Source of the DNA: Gymnopilus junonius
Taxonomy: Eukaryota; Basidiomycota; Agaricomycetes; Agaricales; Galerinaceae
Direction: 5' to 3'
DNA: 64,000 nucleotides
Assembly (NCBI GenBank): GCA_015501075.1
Contig: JADNYJ010000088.1
Location: forward strand, 62,001 to 126,000
Shown: positions 1-11,496 of the stretch, piece by piece
How positions within the stretch are numbered: the first letter of the stretch is position 1
Layout: each line of letters begins with the position of its first letter
Made by a program: the position numbers and the translations under genes
The notes under the pieces: model-generated
Told to the model about the DNA's origin: nothing
The model's database searches: none
The model's input: only the letters and a program-made list of their open reading frames with translations

Positions 1-765
1 ATATTACAATCAAGGAAGTGGCGTCCTTCAAGACACATGAAAATCGTATGCTAGGATCGCTTCCTTGGCTTGCTTATACGCCACGGTTTTCTTCTATCAT
101 TTTGAAATAGGCTTTCTTTGAACCTCCCTCATTGCTGAACGTCGTAACTAGGAATCTCTCGTGGCTTTTCCGGTTTCATAATTATAATGCACATTAACGC
201 CTTCTTGGGAGGTGGTGAGCACTTCATTTCAAGGAGCAAGGCTGGTGTAGTCTTGGTATAGCTTTGACCTTTGTCACACGTACCATATAGCACTACCTTG
301 CTAAGGATTCTAACATTATGTCAAATTTTGATGGGTGGCACTGTTGATTTATGGTGTGCGCTAAGTATCTATCTGGTCTGGGCGGGGTAAACCCATATCC
401 CAGTTAACTTGAAGCTTCTGCTCTTCGGTCATCGACTATCTTTTTATTGGAAGTAGAATGCATATCGTTTACAATAATTTCTCAGTAATTAGAAAGCTTA
501 TTGAACGCACACAAGCGCTTGCAACGCCTTTTTCTTTGTGTGTGACGTAAACAATGGACAATTGATCGTCGCATGCTGTGGCACACAGTGGCAATGCCTA
601 TCTCATTGTTTCCGAATCTCTCAGTTTCACTACTACAATCACCCTCAGACAACCGCAAGTCTAAAGCTCTCTTGCTATAACCACATTCTCTCAACAGCGT
701 CAATTAGCGCATAAGCCATTCCTGAGAACTCCCCTACTACTATTACCACGACAACAACATTCCAG
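1..765. other. no gene recognised
   Basis: No frame in this stretch gave a protein that I recognise, and the only open frames are short. It presumably holds the promoter of the gene that starts near 766. Confidence 0.5.
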
Positions 766-1476
766 ATGAGGTTCAACTACCCAAACGAGAACTTTGTTCA
801 ATATGTCGATGAGCTGGCGATGCAGTTGGGCCTTTCGACCTTGTATCTCGATATCGTTTACTGCGATCCCAGCCTCGAAAGCATCTATCACGCGGGACGT
901 GAGATTTGGCGTTTGGCGCCGGTTATCAGCACCCTCATGTTCTTCAAAAATGAAGGCTACTTTATGGAATATGATCAAATTACCATTGACACTGTGCAAT
1001 TTTCAGAAGAGTTCCTACGGTATGGCAATGTTATTCCTCCTAAGTGATGTAGCTGTTCTGAAATCAAGCATCTCAGCCTTCTGGAGCGATACAGATCGTT
1101 AACAAGCACACAGAAGTTAAACTTCTACAATGTTTCATCCTGTGAGAGGGAGTTTGAGGCATGTAGAAAACTTGCCCTAAATTTGATGCAACGGATAGAC
1201 AAAATGCTGGTAAGTCTTCTAATCAACCTGTAGTTCATAGTCAAGTCGAAGTAATCCTCTGATCTACAGATGTTTCAGCGATCTATTTTGCTGAACGACA
1301 GAATAACCTCGTTCTCGAAGTCGGATGTCATCACGAAACTCAAAAGATGGTATTCCTTCGCTCCTCCACCGAAAGATCGCATCGAAAACATGATCGCGAT
1401 CGTTAATGAGCCACGTTGGTGCTGGCCACAATCCTCCATGCTCAATCACAGTAGATTGGAAAATACCTTCGCATAG
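766..1476 (+). pseudogene. unrecognised two-exon gene with an in-frame TGA
   Basis: The frame opens at the ATG at 766 and runs 93 codons to a TGA at 1045-1047. It then stays open in the same frame to 1210, where a good donor (GTAAGT) begins an intron that ends in CTACAG at 1269. The next exon (1270-1476) continues in phase to a TAG. Read through the stop, the product would be about 217 residues, hydrophilic, with no signal peptide and no domain I recognise. The matching frame on both sides of the TGA suggests a single nonsense change (CGA or TGG to TGA) in a once intact gene. Alternatively the gene really ends at 1047. Function is unknown. Confidence 0.4.
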
Positions 1477-3950
1477 ATAAGATCTTTCGTCCGGTATTAT
1501 TGTATTGAACTTTAACTCGTGTACTCATTGGAACTACTAATTGACTGTACTAACTAACTACTACACATCCTTGTACTTTATATCATGTATAAAAGTGTAA
1601 TTCTGCTGCCCTGATTGTTCGCAATAAACGTAATTCATAGAGAGCATGAGTCCAGTTGTCAGAACCTGAATGGTAAGTTGAGGAACAAATGTCCGAGAGA
1701 AGTAGTTTATCTAAGGTTCCACCTCATTAATCTGTGAATTCCTTCAAATCTTCCCCGTTCGGAATACAAAGTATGTCGGAAGATCCGTTTGAAATCATGC
1801 TTCAAAAACTGGCTGTGCTGAAGAGGACGGCATTAAGTACATATGTATTCAGCATCGGGGGCGCGCCATGGCGCGGGGCCAAGTTCGATATTACCCCAAG
1901 GTCAGGGAACATTCCGTCGAAGATTGAGACTCGTTTCTCATCGCAGATTTGCAGAACGCGACGTTCACTGCAGAGCCAAAGATCCGACGTGACAACAGGT
2001 CACTTTTTGAGATGAGCACATGCAAGTGATCCCGCGTGTTACACTGCAGCTCCCGTCTTCCGAGTCTTGGTCTCGTCCATCATGTCCTGAGCCTTTATTC
2101 CATGCCCTGAGTTTCCTTCGACTATGCTTGATATTTCAACTCCCTTTTTTTTCTTCAGGGATTCAGGATATTCTTTGTGCTGATCATACAACAGATGCTG
2201 TCTGATGGCCCAAGACTCAAAAATCTGCCACAGGAACAATTTTGGAAAGTCGGACAGTTCACACAGGGCACGTACGTAAGGTTTTCAAGTAAATTTTTAC
2301 TGTGTTAACATTGAGCATTGATATTTATCACCCAAGGATCGCCCTCGTCTTACCACATTGCTCCCGTCCGAGAGATCACTGTTGAGGAACCCGTAGCCTG
2401 TACATCCTTATCGATGATCGATCTACTGGTGCCAAGGGTATGTTTCCTTGTTTCTTTCCTGCGGAAAAACACTTATTCAACTTATCGCAGTCTCAATGCC
2501 ACAAGGTACCTCCTGCATACTGTTCATTTCTAGGTAATTGTCTTTCGCCAGGCATTCAATTGTTGGGTAGACCGAGTTGGTCGCACTCCCTGTAGGTGAG
2601 CAATATAGGCATTCAAATCTCATGTTTATGGAGTACTCATATTGTTGAAAGCTTTAAGGCAGTTTTATATGCATCACTGCTCTTCTTCCCCTCGTTATTA
2701 TGTTCTAGAACCGGTCGACTGCTGATATCTTTTAGCATATTTCATGGACTTGTACCCTTCAAATTCGCTTGTCAATCCCTCCTTTTTGTCTTCTCCGCTG
2801 CAGGCGTGAGGATCTTTTCCAGGTGCGCCATGTTTCACATATATTCCCTATTAACGTGCTTACCACAAATTGATTGCAGCTACGTTTCCTCGAGCCACTT
2901 TGCATGACTTTAGCTTGCGCTGTTGGGTTTTCCCGTGCCTTTTCTCTCTTACCATCGCTTCCTTTAAACTTCTGCTCCTACTTTATCACTTCTTTCACCA
3001 TCTGGCCTTTGCTATCGCTCTTCGCCGCCTGGCTGTATATGATGACGAACGTAACCAGATCTAGCTTTGGTCTGGTTTAGTATTTGTCGTCAATTCATAT
3101 ATGCAGACGGATGGAGGAGGGGTGGTTGCATCATTGGCAGGTTGAGGTGATTGGTACATTGTTCCTTCAGCGACCTATTTATTATTCTCCATTAACTGAT
3201 GCATGTTCATGCTCTTCATCGTTTTTACTGCAGACGACGATGGTTTTTCTTTCTAATTTGCCATACCTCTACCTTATGTTCGTTGGAGAACATAGGTTGT
3301 ACAGGAGGACTGCACCTCTCTACCCCAAACGAGAGCCTTTTCTAAGTTGCACGTAATACTATTAGGTCAGTCGTTGCACCATCCCTTCTCTTATTATCCC
3401 AGCGAACTATTGTCCTCTTGTATAATTTCATCCCTTCTCTTTCTTTCCTATTCAAAAAAATAACAAACTTTTGTTCTGTTACAATTTCCTTATCCCCCGG
3501 AATGGCATTTACGATGTTATTCAAGATGTTCTAGATGATATAATATGCCTATGAAATAAAGTAGATAGTAATCTAGTCGGCGAAATCTTTCAAATCATCC
3601 CAGTTACAATGCTTTTACGTAAGTAAAACATCGTTCTTTTAGAGGACGTTCTTGTAACACTCTGTGATCCCGCAGCATCTCAACATGTCTGCAATCAGGA
3701 CAATGGCATGCTTGTTCGGCTTGGTCTGGCTCTGCAGTCAAGCCGATGGCGTGCTTGTCCAGCTTTATCTGGCATATTCTTCTGCCATGTTCTTTTTCTT
3801 CAACAAACCATTGGTTCTTGTCATGGCAGTATTCTCTGTTTGTTGTTAAATTTTACTGCTGTGAAACTTGTTTTGTATGTATAAATATTAATGGGCTTGT
3901 TTGATGGAAATATGTTTTTGGAAGATGGCTGTGAATGGAGCCCTAGTGCA
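1477..3950. other. no recognised gene; short open frames only
   Basis: Short open frames such as 1734-2015 are present, but none has a recognisable domain or a convincing exon chain. The tracts around 2660-3080 and 3360-3480 are pyrimidine-rich on the plus strand. I see no tRNA or terminal repeat here. Confidence 0.4.
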
Positions 3951-4044
3951 AGGCAGTTATATTTAGATTCAGATTATTTTTAAATGCTGTATCTTATCCG
4001 CTGATATAAGCGGCGTCCCTCCGCCGCTTATATAATATAATAAG

Positions 4045-4640
4045 TTACAGGGCTGCTGGAATTAATGTTTGAAAGTCTGGTCTGGTCCAGTTTTTGGGTG
4101 CCCAAGGACCCTAACCGAGACCGAGACCAGTTAGGTAAAATTAGAAATGTCTAAATAACTGGACCGGACTGCAACTAACTGGTCTTGATCAGTCTTGTGC
4201 AGTTATTTGCAGTTATATAACTGGTTTTAACTGGTTACAGTTATAACCAGTTATCAACCAGTTATAACCAGTTTTTTTGGCATAAATAATTGTCTCATAG
4301 TGTAAACTAAATGAATCACAATTTTTATGGTCAAAACGAGCTCAAGAACATCACAAACGGTTGAGAAATGATAAAATTAGAGCAGATTCAACAATTTTTG
4401 CGAGTATTGCGATAACTTTCTTAATTCTCAACCGAATTTTACATTTTCTGGGTCGTTCAAAAGCTATAATATGTGGGTATAACCATGCAAAATTTCAGAA
4501 TTTTATGACTGGTCCTAACTGGTTAAGACCAGTTTTAAGCAGTTACAAAAATTCTAAAATTTGGACTAACTGCTAACCAGACTGTGGTTTATGGTTACAA
4601 TGGTTAGTATATTTTGCAGTTAGCATCAGTTAATGCAACA
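4045..4640. mobile_element. hAT-like end debris rich in CAGTT/ACTGGT subterminal repeats
   Basis: This AT-rich block repeats ACTGGT, AACCAGTT and TAACCAGTTAT dozens of times on both strands, which is the style of subterminal transposase-binding repeats in hAT elements. It starts near CAGGGCTGCTGGAA, which resembles the inverted end TAGGGTTGCCGAAG of the hAT copy ending at 9498. No matching right terminus or target duplication was found, so I read it as a truncated non-autonomous element. It has no coding capacity. Confidence 0.45.
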
Positions 4641-4663
4641 TGAACTTCAACAAATGCCTCATG

Positions 4664-4674
4664 TGCCAGCAGTG
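4664..4674 (-). repeat. orphan CACTG-family transposon terminus
   Basis: TGCCAGCAGTG here is the reverse complement of CACTGCTGGCA, the exact terminus of the two complete elements at 46966-47222 and 58689-59331. No partner left end is visible upstream, so this appears to be the remaining right end of a third, truncated copy. Confidence 0.4.
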
Positions 4675-4934
4675 TGTGGCAAAAGGCAGCTATATTTAGA
4701 TTTGACTTATTAATAGTATCTGGAGCTGGGTGTGTGATTATATCAGCAGCGTTCCTCCGCCGCTTACATAATCTAATATCTGTGCCAAGGTACTATCAGA
4801 TTTGCTGTTCAAGGTGTGTTCTATTTTATTCTGAAAGGCATATATTTAAATTTTACCTATCATCATATATAGATGGTCTAATACTATTTGTGAAGTAGGA
4901 AAAGCATTGTCCTGCCATGCGAAGCAGTGGCCCA

Positions 4935-4989
4935 CTAAAACAAGTTAGGAAGGCCAAAATGGCTTGGGAGATTTGTCCAAATTCGGGAA
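4935..4989 (-). pseudogene. 3' end of the BTB gene, separated by the MULE
   Basis: On the minus strand, the copy of the target duplication at 4981-4989 continues into a short open frame ending ...LPSHFGLPNLF and a TAG at 4935-4937. Joined to the exon that is broken at 11497, it restores the expected end of the BTB protein in one continuous frame. This ending matches what I know of the family, in which a W-x-x-L-P-x-x-F-G-L-P motif lies just before the stop. These codons are now 6.5 kb away from the rest of the gene. Confidence 0.75.
4981..4989. repeat. 9-bp target-site duplication, left copy
   Basis: ATTCGGGAA occurs here and again at 11488-11496, exactly flanking the 6.5-kb element. A 9-bp duplication is the hallmark of the MULE superfamily. 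Confidence 0.85.
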
Positions 4990-7653
4990 GAGTCTATAGT
5001 AAGTGTATGGGAATGGGACCAGAAATTTTAATCCCATATTGAGTTTCTTTATGGGAATCCTATGGTGACATCTGTGACCTATCCCGCTGTTTCTCCTGAC
5101 GCCTGACTTCCCGCTCTGGAAAGCACATGACAAAGGTATCCGCCTCGCAAGGCCATTTACTTGTCAATAGCCATGGCCCACTACCATTATATGAGTACTA
5201 TGGAATAAAATGTGCTTTATTTTCTTCCCAACCACCCTCCTCCTCCTCCTCTCCAAGGTATGCCACCCATCAAGCAAGCACTAACTCACCAAGAAATTAC
5301 AAGTTATCGGAGCTTTGTACATCATTTCATCTTTATTATGGAAATAATTTAATAGCTCATATTCAACAGGTTTTCCCACCATCTCTCAGCAAACGGAGTG
5401 ACGGAACACCATTTTTGGGTGCCTCGATGAAAGACGACTGGATTTCGGATGAAGCACTCACACTATTCTGGACCTATATCCCAAAAGGTGAAGAAATGTG
5501 TCCATTTGATCACGATGTGAAGGCGTGGGCAATGCAGCTGGCAGATACTCTTGCCGAATACCTTAGATTTGTATGCATGCCACATGCCACATCTTTTCCG
5601 AACTATGTACTGACTATTTCCAGTTACTCCCTAACACATCGCCATTGAGCCAAAATGCATTCTTTGACCTTGAGAATGCTGCTGAGTGGATTCTCGATGG
5701 TCCATTTACTGTTTGGTTGAATGCAAGAAATTCACGTCGGCAGGTCAAGAAGGAAAATTTGGAATTGAGCATTCCAGTGAAGCTTGGCAAACGTAAAACC
5801 AGAAAACCGGCAGTCATTGAGATTTCATCAGATGAAGAAGAGCATGACCCTGTTCCCAATTTGAGCAAATCCATTGCCAAATCAGGATTGCATGAGACGA
5901 AGAAGATCAAAAGAGAGTCTTCACTGCTTACTAGCACAACCTTTATCAATCTCACAAGTGATGACAATGAATCAAGTCAAGCATCAGAGAGAGAGCAGTC
6001 TCCCATAAAGTGCAAGAAGAAAGGACAAAATCACATCCTGGCAAAGGAGGCATCAGGTCATGAACCAATCACTCAGCTTACCGGTGTCAGAATCACTCAA
6101 CAGCAGTGGGTCCAGCATTTGAAGATGGTCTATGACATACCTCCTGAATGGGATGTATCACGGGAGCTCACTGGGTATATCCTTGACTTAACAGATAACA
6201 GAAAGTATGACCTGGAGAAAGAGGGAATTATTCATTGGATTCATCATGAGGTTGGTTTTAATTAGATCATGTCACTACTCATCAATTAATGTTCATCATA
6301 GAATCAAAGCTCATGGGGTGGAAATACTGGACACGAAAAGGGTGATACATATGTCAAAGCTGGCCTGCTTGGAAAGGACAACGTTCGATGTCGCCGAGCT
6401 GAATTTAGCTGCAATGGTATCAAATCATGTGAGTTCATCGACAAGGAATTATTAGATGGCTTCGAGGGTTGGGAGGTTGATGAGGACGAAATGAGACCAT
6501 TTTGGTTAGGAGAGTTGGATTCAAATGAAGAGGAGGCCAGCAACAGTAATTCCATATTGGCAAGGTTGGTTTATTTAATAATCAAGGTGATCTGAATTAA
6601 TCCTTCAATGATGTAGATTCTATTTGCATGCCAATGAGATGAAATGCAAAGTTGAGTGCAATGGGAAAGCTGTCCTGCATAAGGTTCCAAAATCTTTGGT
6701 AAGTGGAGTTCAGATAATTAAACAGCTTTGACCCTCTTACCAACATAACAAAAGGACCGTGCCACTTGACTCAATAACAAAAGCTATTTCATTGGATGTG
6801 ACAAATACCATTCAGGTGACAAAAACCTTCACCGATGCATCCAAATTCCCAATGACCTCGACGAACAGGATGTTGTTGAGCTTTTCGAAAATGGTGGCAA
6901 GATGAAGGGTTCAAAGGAGTCTGAAGAAGTCAACCTCCATGGTTCATGCACTGTGGTGGTTCTTCCTCGAAGCCACCAAACTAAATGCCGTGAGTTTTCT
7001 GGACACATACATTAATCTGTCCAGGCTTGAGACTTACAAAATAACTTTAGCTTTCACACATATCATCAATAACAAAGCGCAAACTGGCAATATAGGATTT
7101 CATCGACCTTGTCCATCGCGTTTACTTGTTTTTGTTGAAGTCGGCAGTGGCACTACACCCAGAAAAGCCATTGTTATTCCACATAAACCTCACAATCACC
7201 CTCGTCACCCACATGTGAAGCCAACCCTGCAAGATAAGCAGCTGATGCAGAAATGTGTTACAGCTTCTCGAAAAGCAAGAATTACTCCCAAGGAATTTCA
7301 CACCAGCTCAACCACAGTTGAGATTTTAGGTGGGAAAAGCTGGGAAGAAGCATTGCCATCAATGGCTGATAATCAGCATCTTCGATGGTGGATCAAAGGA
7401 TTGAACAAAAGTCGATACCCAAAGGGACTTGATTGGCCAGGTAAGTGGTATCTCTTATGCAGCATAATGTAATTCATTGACTATAAAATAGGTGTTCAGC
7501 ATGAGTGTGATGATGTTGAATCAGAGCTCCCTGCAAAAGAGCGGTATATCCACAGTGTGATCTCAAAAGATAGGATCTGCCTGGTCATTACAATGCACCC
7601 AGAGCTTGTGAAGCATATCCACTCTGTTACTTATCTCGTCATTGACTACAATT

Positions 7654-9498
7654 GAGATGGTAAATCCCAAGGCACCAAAGAACAAGAGGACAACAAAGAA
7701 CAATACTGCTTCGGTTGAGGATGTGGATGATGAGGAGGAAGAGGAGGATGATGACGATACTTGGGTGTTGGATTGGACCAAACTCAATGACATCTCAGAT
7801 GATGTGGAGGTCGATGACATCGTTGACTTCACCACCAGTGATGTTCTTGGGAAGACACTCACTCTTGTGAATCAGGTTAGTAGTATTTTATCTTCAATAC
7901 AATTTTTTTCTTTCTAATTGATCATAGATCCGGGCTTCACCACAAGCAAAGCAGTTCTTTGCTGCTTGCTGCGAATCTGAAGGAGTTCCGATCCTGGAGC
8001 TCATCAAGTGGATTCGAACTCGATGGGGATCAATGTATGACCTCATCGAATGCTTTACAAACTGCAAGATGGTATGGTAAGCTATTCTCCTTGAACTATT
8101 TTATGGTAACTAACATCAACTATAGGCCATTGAAAAATTTTGTTTCTTCGCTGATAACAGGCTTCCAAAACTTAAGAACAAGAAGTACACAGACTATGCA
8201 CTCCAAGAGGATGAATGGGTCATTTTATATTTAATCAAAGAAGTTCTTGAGGTAAGTGGCTTGCTCTTTCATAAAGCTTCTTACTGATCTTTTATCAATA
8301 TAGGAACCTCACTCAGCTCAGGCATCTTTTTCATCAGAGAAAGAACCCACTCTTTGGAAGTCAATTCCCATCCTGGAGTTGCTTCAAAGCCAGTGGGAAA
8401 TCATGATAAAACAGGCCAAGTTTGAGCCTGTTCATCAAGCAATCGAAAAAGGCCTTGACAAGTTATGCAAGTGGTATATGTCTCTCGATGAGAGTGACAC
8501 ATACTTCATCTGCCTTGGTTCACTTTCCTATTTTCTCTCTTTCTAATATAGCTCACTAATTGTACATGATAGCATTGCATCCATCGATCAAGCTTGAATA
8601 CTGTAAAAATAATTGGGACAAAGTTTATTATGAAGCTGGTTATGAATCTCTGAAAGACGCTGTAAGTTTTTTTAAGGTCAGAAGGTTACTCTTATTAATT
8701 AATTTGTAGTTTGATTCCTATTACCAACCCCAAAGAAGTTGAAGGCACCATCAATTACAAATGCTAACAAGACAAATGGTGAGCTTCCTGTCTTTTTATT
8801 CAGTGTGATATTGACTGCTTTTAGATGCTGCCACTCTGTTCAAGGGTTATGGCGCCAACTGGATATTGTCCTCACTCAGCACTACATCATCTGAAGAGTC
8901 CTTGGCTATTGATCCACAGAAGGAGCTATTGGATTATGTTAATAGTCCTCGAGAAGATACAGAAGATCCGATCAGATGGTGGGGTGTAAGTTATCAAAAA
9001 TTTATCTCTTTTGAACCTTCTAACTATGATTCATAGTATCACTCTCAGCAGTATCCGACTCTGTCTATGATTGCGCGTGACTATTTAGCCATTCAAGGTT
9101 CTTCTGTAGCATCGGAAAGAGCTTTTTCAGGTGCCAGAATTACTGATACTCTTCATCGGAATCGCATGGACCCACTTTTATTTGGTAAGACTCAGATTGT
9201 CAAAGATGCTTTTAAATCTGGCTTCCTCGATGCTACCATTGAGGCTGGTGCTCATAAAGTATGCAACTATATTGAGATTAGTAGTTAGATATATTTTTAT
9301 ATGTAATTTATATATTTTTCTTTTGAATCTCACAGTTCACCAGTTCGAACTGCAAACTGGACTGAACTGAACTGGTAGAACTGGTTCTTTGAGGTTCAGT
9401 CCAGTTCTCAGTTCAGTTCTGGCATATCTCTAGCAGTTCAGTTCTCAGTTCTCCAAAATGGGCGGAGAACTGGACTGAACTGAACTTCGGCAACCCTA
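7654..9498 (+). mobile_element. 5'-truncated hAT element nested inside the MULE transposase
   Basis: The right end (9300-9498) is packed with CAGTTC/GAACTGGAC subterminal repeats and ends in an inverted TAGGGTTGCCGAAG. The next 8 bp, TACACATT (9499-9506), are the expected duplication. The left copy reads TACA-ATT at 7647-7653, one base short. The hAT left terminus and the N-terminal half of its gene (including any BED finger) are gone, so hAT sequence starts at 7654. The MULE reading frame resumes on the far side with nothing lost (LVIDY, then TFKR). Confidence 0.75.
7660..9288 (+). pseudogene. hAT transposase, C-terminal half
   Basis: This is the RNase-H-like core and the dimerisation domain of a hAT (Ac/Tam3) transposase. 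In order there are an acidic linker (about 7720-7765), IRTRWGSMYDLI, WKSIPILELLQ, LHPSIKLEYC, FDSYYQPQ and the conserved hAT C-terminal region with YPTLSMIARDYLAIQG and SERAFSGARI, ending at a TAG at 9286. Exons are separated by about six introns (for example 7875-7926, 8082-8125, 8252-8304 and 8986-9037). A TGA at 8740-8742 replaces an expected CGA codon. The N-terminal zinc finger and first part of the catalytic core are deleted, so it cannot be active. Confidence 0.75.
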
Positions 9499-11040
9499 TA
9501 CACATTCAAGAGGATCCATGGTGATTTTAATGAATGGGCTGTAATTTCAATGCTTGAGCACCATAATATGCGTATGTGCTACACCTTCTCGTTCTGTAGT
9601 CAGATTACTTTATTAAATTCTCTTGTCTCAGGTGTACAATTTGCCATTCTTTACTGTGACTGAAACACTCATGGTGCCTTCAAACTCCTTGTTACTGAGT
9701 TCTTTGAGACCGTTGAATGTCTTACTGGAAAGAAGCTCCAATTCTATCTTTTTAATCATGACTCAAAGTTACGTTGCCTTATATTTGATGCTGAGGCTGC
9801 TCAAATGCAAGGCTGTGGTGATGCTGTCCTACCAATGAACATCGCCGAGGTCAGTGGCATCACATCTCGGGACCCTCTTCTCATGGTCCAACATATTGCG
9901 AAGACTTGCATCCAGCATTTCTATAGGTTAGTATTATTATTACCCTTTTCATAGTGTAAATTTCTAATCTAATTATCACAGGAATATAGATGAGTTACCA
10001 AAGAACATCCCTTGGCAAGTTGTAGATCGACTCAAATCATTTCTGAGCATTTCTAGCCTCAAAGAAATAGATGAGTGGCGAAACTTCTGTCGAGAGTCCG
10101 AATATAAGGAAGTCCGAAGTATTTATTTTATTTTATTTCGAGATGCTTAACTTGTTAATTATATCATCTGTCCTATAGATTGGTATGCAAATAAGGAAGT
10201 TCACCCTTGGTATTTGCCATCGCTCAATTCTTTCTTATCTCCAATGGATAAAGAAAGTTGGGTGATGACTCCTGATGACTCCAATGTTGGTGAGTCAGGG
10301 CACGCTGGACGGCACAGTGAAACAAGCATTGGATGTCCAATTCTGCTCGCCATTCAAGAGTACGTGCTCAATTTACATCTTGATAGTCTTTGAATGTCTT
10401 CTAAATCAATGATAGGGCTCGCGAAAAAGATACGGATGTTGTAAAACGTCTCCAGGCCTTTGAGAAAAATTATGTTTCAGGAAATCATTGGAATTCCCTG
10501 CAAAGCCAAGAGAGAAAGAGTGCTGCACGAAGAACATCTCGGTATGAGAAGATCCAGGACATCGATGCTGCAAGAAAGCAGTACAGGGATTTGGAAATCG
10601 AAATCAAGAGGTTAACAGCATTGAAGAAGGACTCCCGTGGGCAGAGCAAGGTTCTAGAAGCATGCATTGCCGCCATACATGTGACTACTCCAGGCACTCC
10701 TTCGACAAGGTCAAACTTGATAAAGAGAAGTTGAGTCTTAAGAAAGAGAACGACAAGCTTCTGAAGGGTCGAAGAGAATGTCAGCACAACTGAGAGACCT
10801 TGAAGCAGAAATGCAGGAGCTGAAGGATGGTCCTCTCAAGACGGCTAGGGTACATGATCCCAGACCTCGCCAGATGGAGTCACCTCCGAAAGAAGTCATG
10901 CTCACTGAACATCCGGAAGCTGCCAAGGATACTACTCCCGCTGCTGTGATGGAACCACCATTCAGTGCCTTGAGAACATCCCAAGCAGTGAAGGTTCTGA
11001 TTACACTGAATATCAGGACTTGCCAGACATTCATGAACTT

Positions 11041-11178
11041 GGCTCCGACTTCACATATTTGCACCACAACGATTCCTTGACACCTTCGCAAGCTCGAGGA
11101 TTTGAGATAGGCTCCGACTTCACATATTCGCATCACAATGATTCCTTGACACCTTCGCAAGCTCGAGGATTCGAAATA
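11041..11178 (+). repeat. 69-bp tandem duplication in the MULE C-terminus
   Basis: Two copies of a 69-bp unit (11041-11109 and 11110-11178) stand head to tail with few differences. They keep the frame and encode two copies of a 23-residue unit that starts GSDFTY and ends ARGFEI. Confidence 0.9.
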
Positions 11179-11487
11179 GGCCCAGAAGATCCAACTACTA
11201 ATACTCCCTGGGAGATTGATCCGGAATGCGAGAGGATCCTAGATCGGTTTCTTGCCTTATTCCCTGAAGAGTTGTATCCTTCAAGATTTGCATGTACTTA
11301 AAATATAACATTAGTAATACTTTTTATCCACATTTTCTCGTTTAAAGGGCGGGAAAGGGCACAGAAGGGGCGCGGGAAATGCGCCCAGCATGACAGGGCA
11401 GCCCGAAGACTTTTTTTATGGGATTGGGTCTAGGCCGACTTTCTTTATGGGAATCCGGTCCCATTCCCATAAGCTTGGCCGCCCCTC

Positions 11488-11496
11488 ATTCGGGAA
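11488..11496. repeat. 9-bp target-site duplication, right copy
   Basis: ATTCGGGAA, identical to 4981-4989. The base before it is the last base of the MULE. Confidence 0.85.

Larger units (their letters stand above)
3951..4780. repeat. imperfect direct repeats flanking the CAGTT-rich block
   Basis: A segment at about 3951-4040 (AAGGCAGTTATATTTAGATT then GGCGTCCCTCCGCCGCTTAT) recurs in the same orientation at about 4680-4780 (AAGGCAGCTATATTTAGATT then GCGTTCCTCCGCCGCTTACA). A third, weaker copy of the first part lies near 4837-4860. The two main copies bracket the hAT-like block at 4045-4640. They could be a small tandem repeat interrupted by an insertion, or parts of one older element. Confidence 0.5.
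5127..11301 (+). pseudogene. MULE-like DDE transposase, multi-exon, broken by a hAT insertion and stops
   Basis: This would catalyse excision and insertion of its own element in the nucleus. Exons chain well. The first runs from about 5127 to a donor at 5570 and resumes at 5623. Further introns lie at 6250-6300, about 6564-6616, 6699-6754 and 6990-7050, and more follow downstream. The product has an acidic middle (about residue 210), a Cys/His-rich putative DNA-binding region (motifs FSCNGIKSC, FIGCDKYH, CPFTHI, HNHPRHP) and a catalytic part. The catalytic D of LVIDY is at 7644, and its continuation TFKRIHGDFNEW resumes at 9502 beyond the hAT. The second D (LIFDAEAAQ) is at 9787 and the E (GESGHAGRH) at 10292. 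A coiled-coil-rich tail follows. Damage includes TGA at 6767-6769 and at 9661-9663, both readable as CGA to TGA, and a frame change near 10730-10780. I identify the MULE class from the DxTFK motif and the 9-bp duplication. Confidence 0.7.
4990..11487 (+). mobile_element. MULE-type DNA transposon, 6.5 kb, inserted in a BTB gene
   Basis: The element begins GAGTCTATAG and ends, read inverted, GAGGGGCGGC. The ends share TATGGGAATGGGACC at the same distance (18 bp) from the tip, with GAG and AAG also matching. Each end holds a second TTTCTTTATGGGAATCC motif about 40-80 bp further in. Perfect 9-bp duplications (ATTCGGGAA) flank it. It carries a single transposase gene in the plus orientation, which is itself split by a hAT copy at 7654-9498. 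Removing the hAT insertion leaves an ancestral element of about 4.6 kb. The host site is the last exon of the BTB gene on the minus strand. Confidence 0.85.

Noticed and set aside
4045..4674. A single element with CAGGGCTGCTGG and TGCCAGCAGTG as its two ends
   Set aside because: The ends match poorly beyond GCTGCTGG/ACTGCTGG and have no shared flanking duplication, so they were kept as separate relics.
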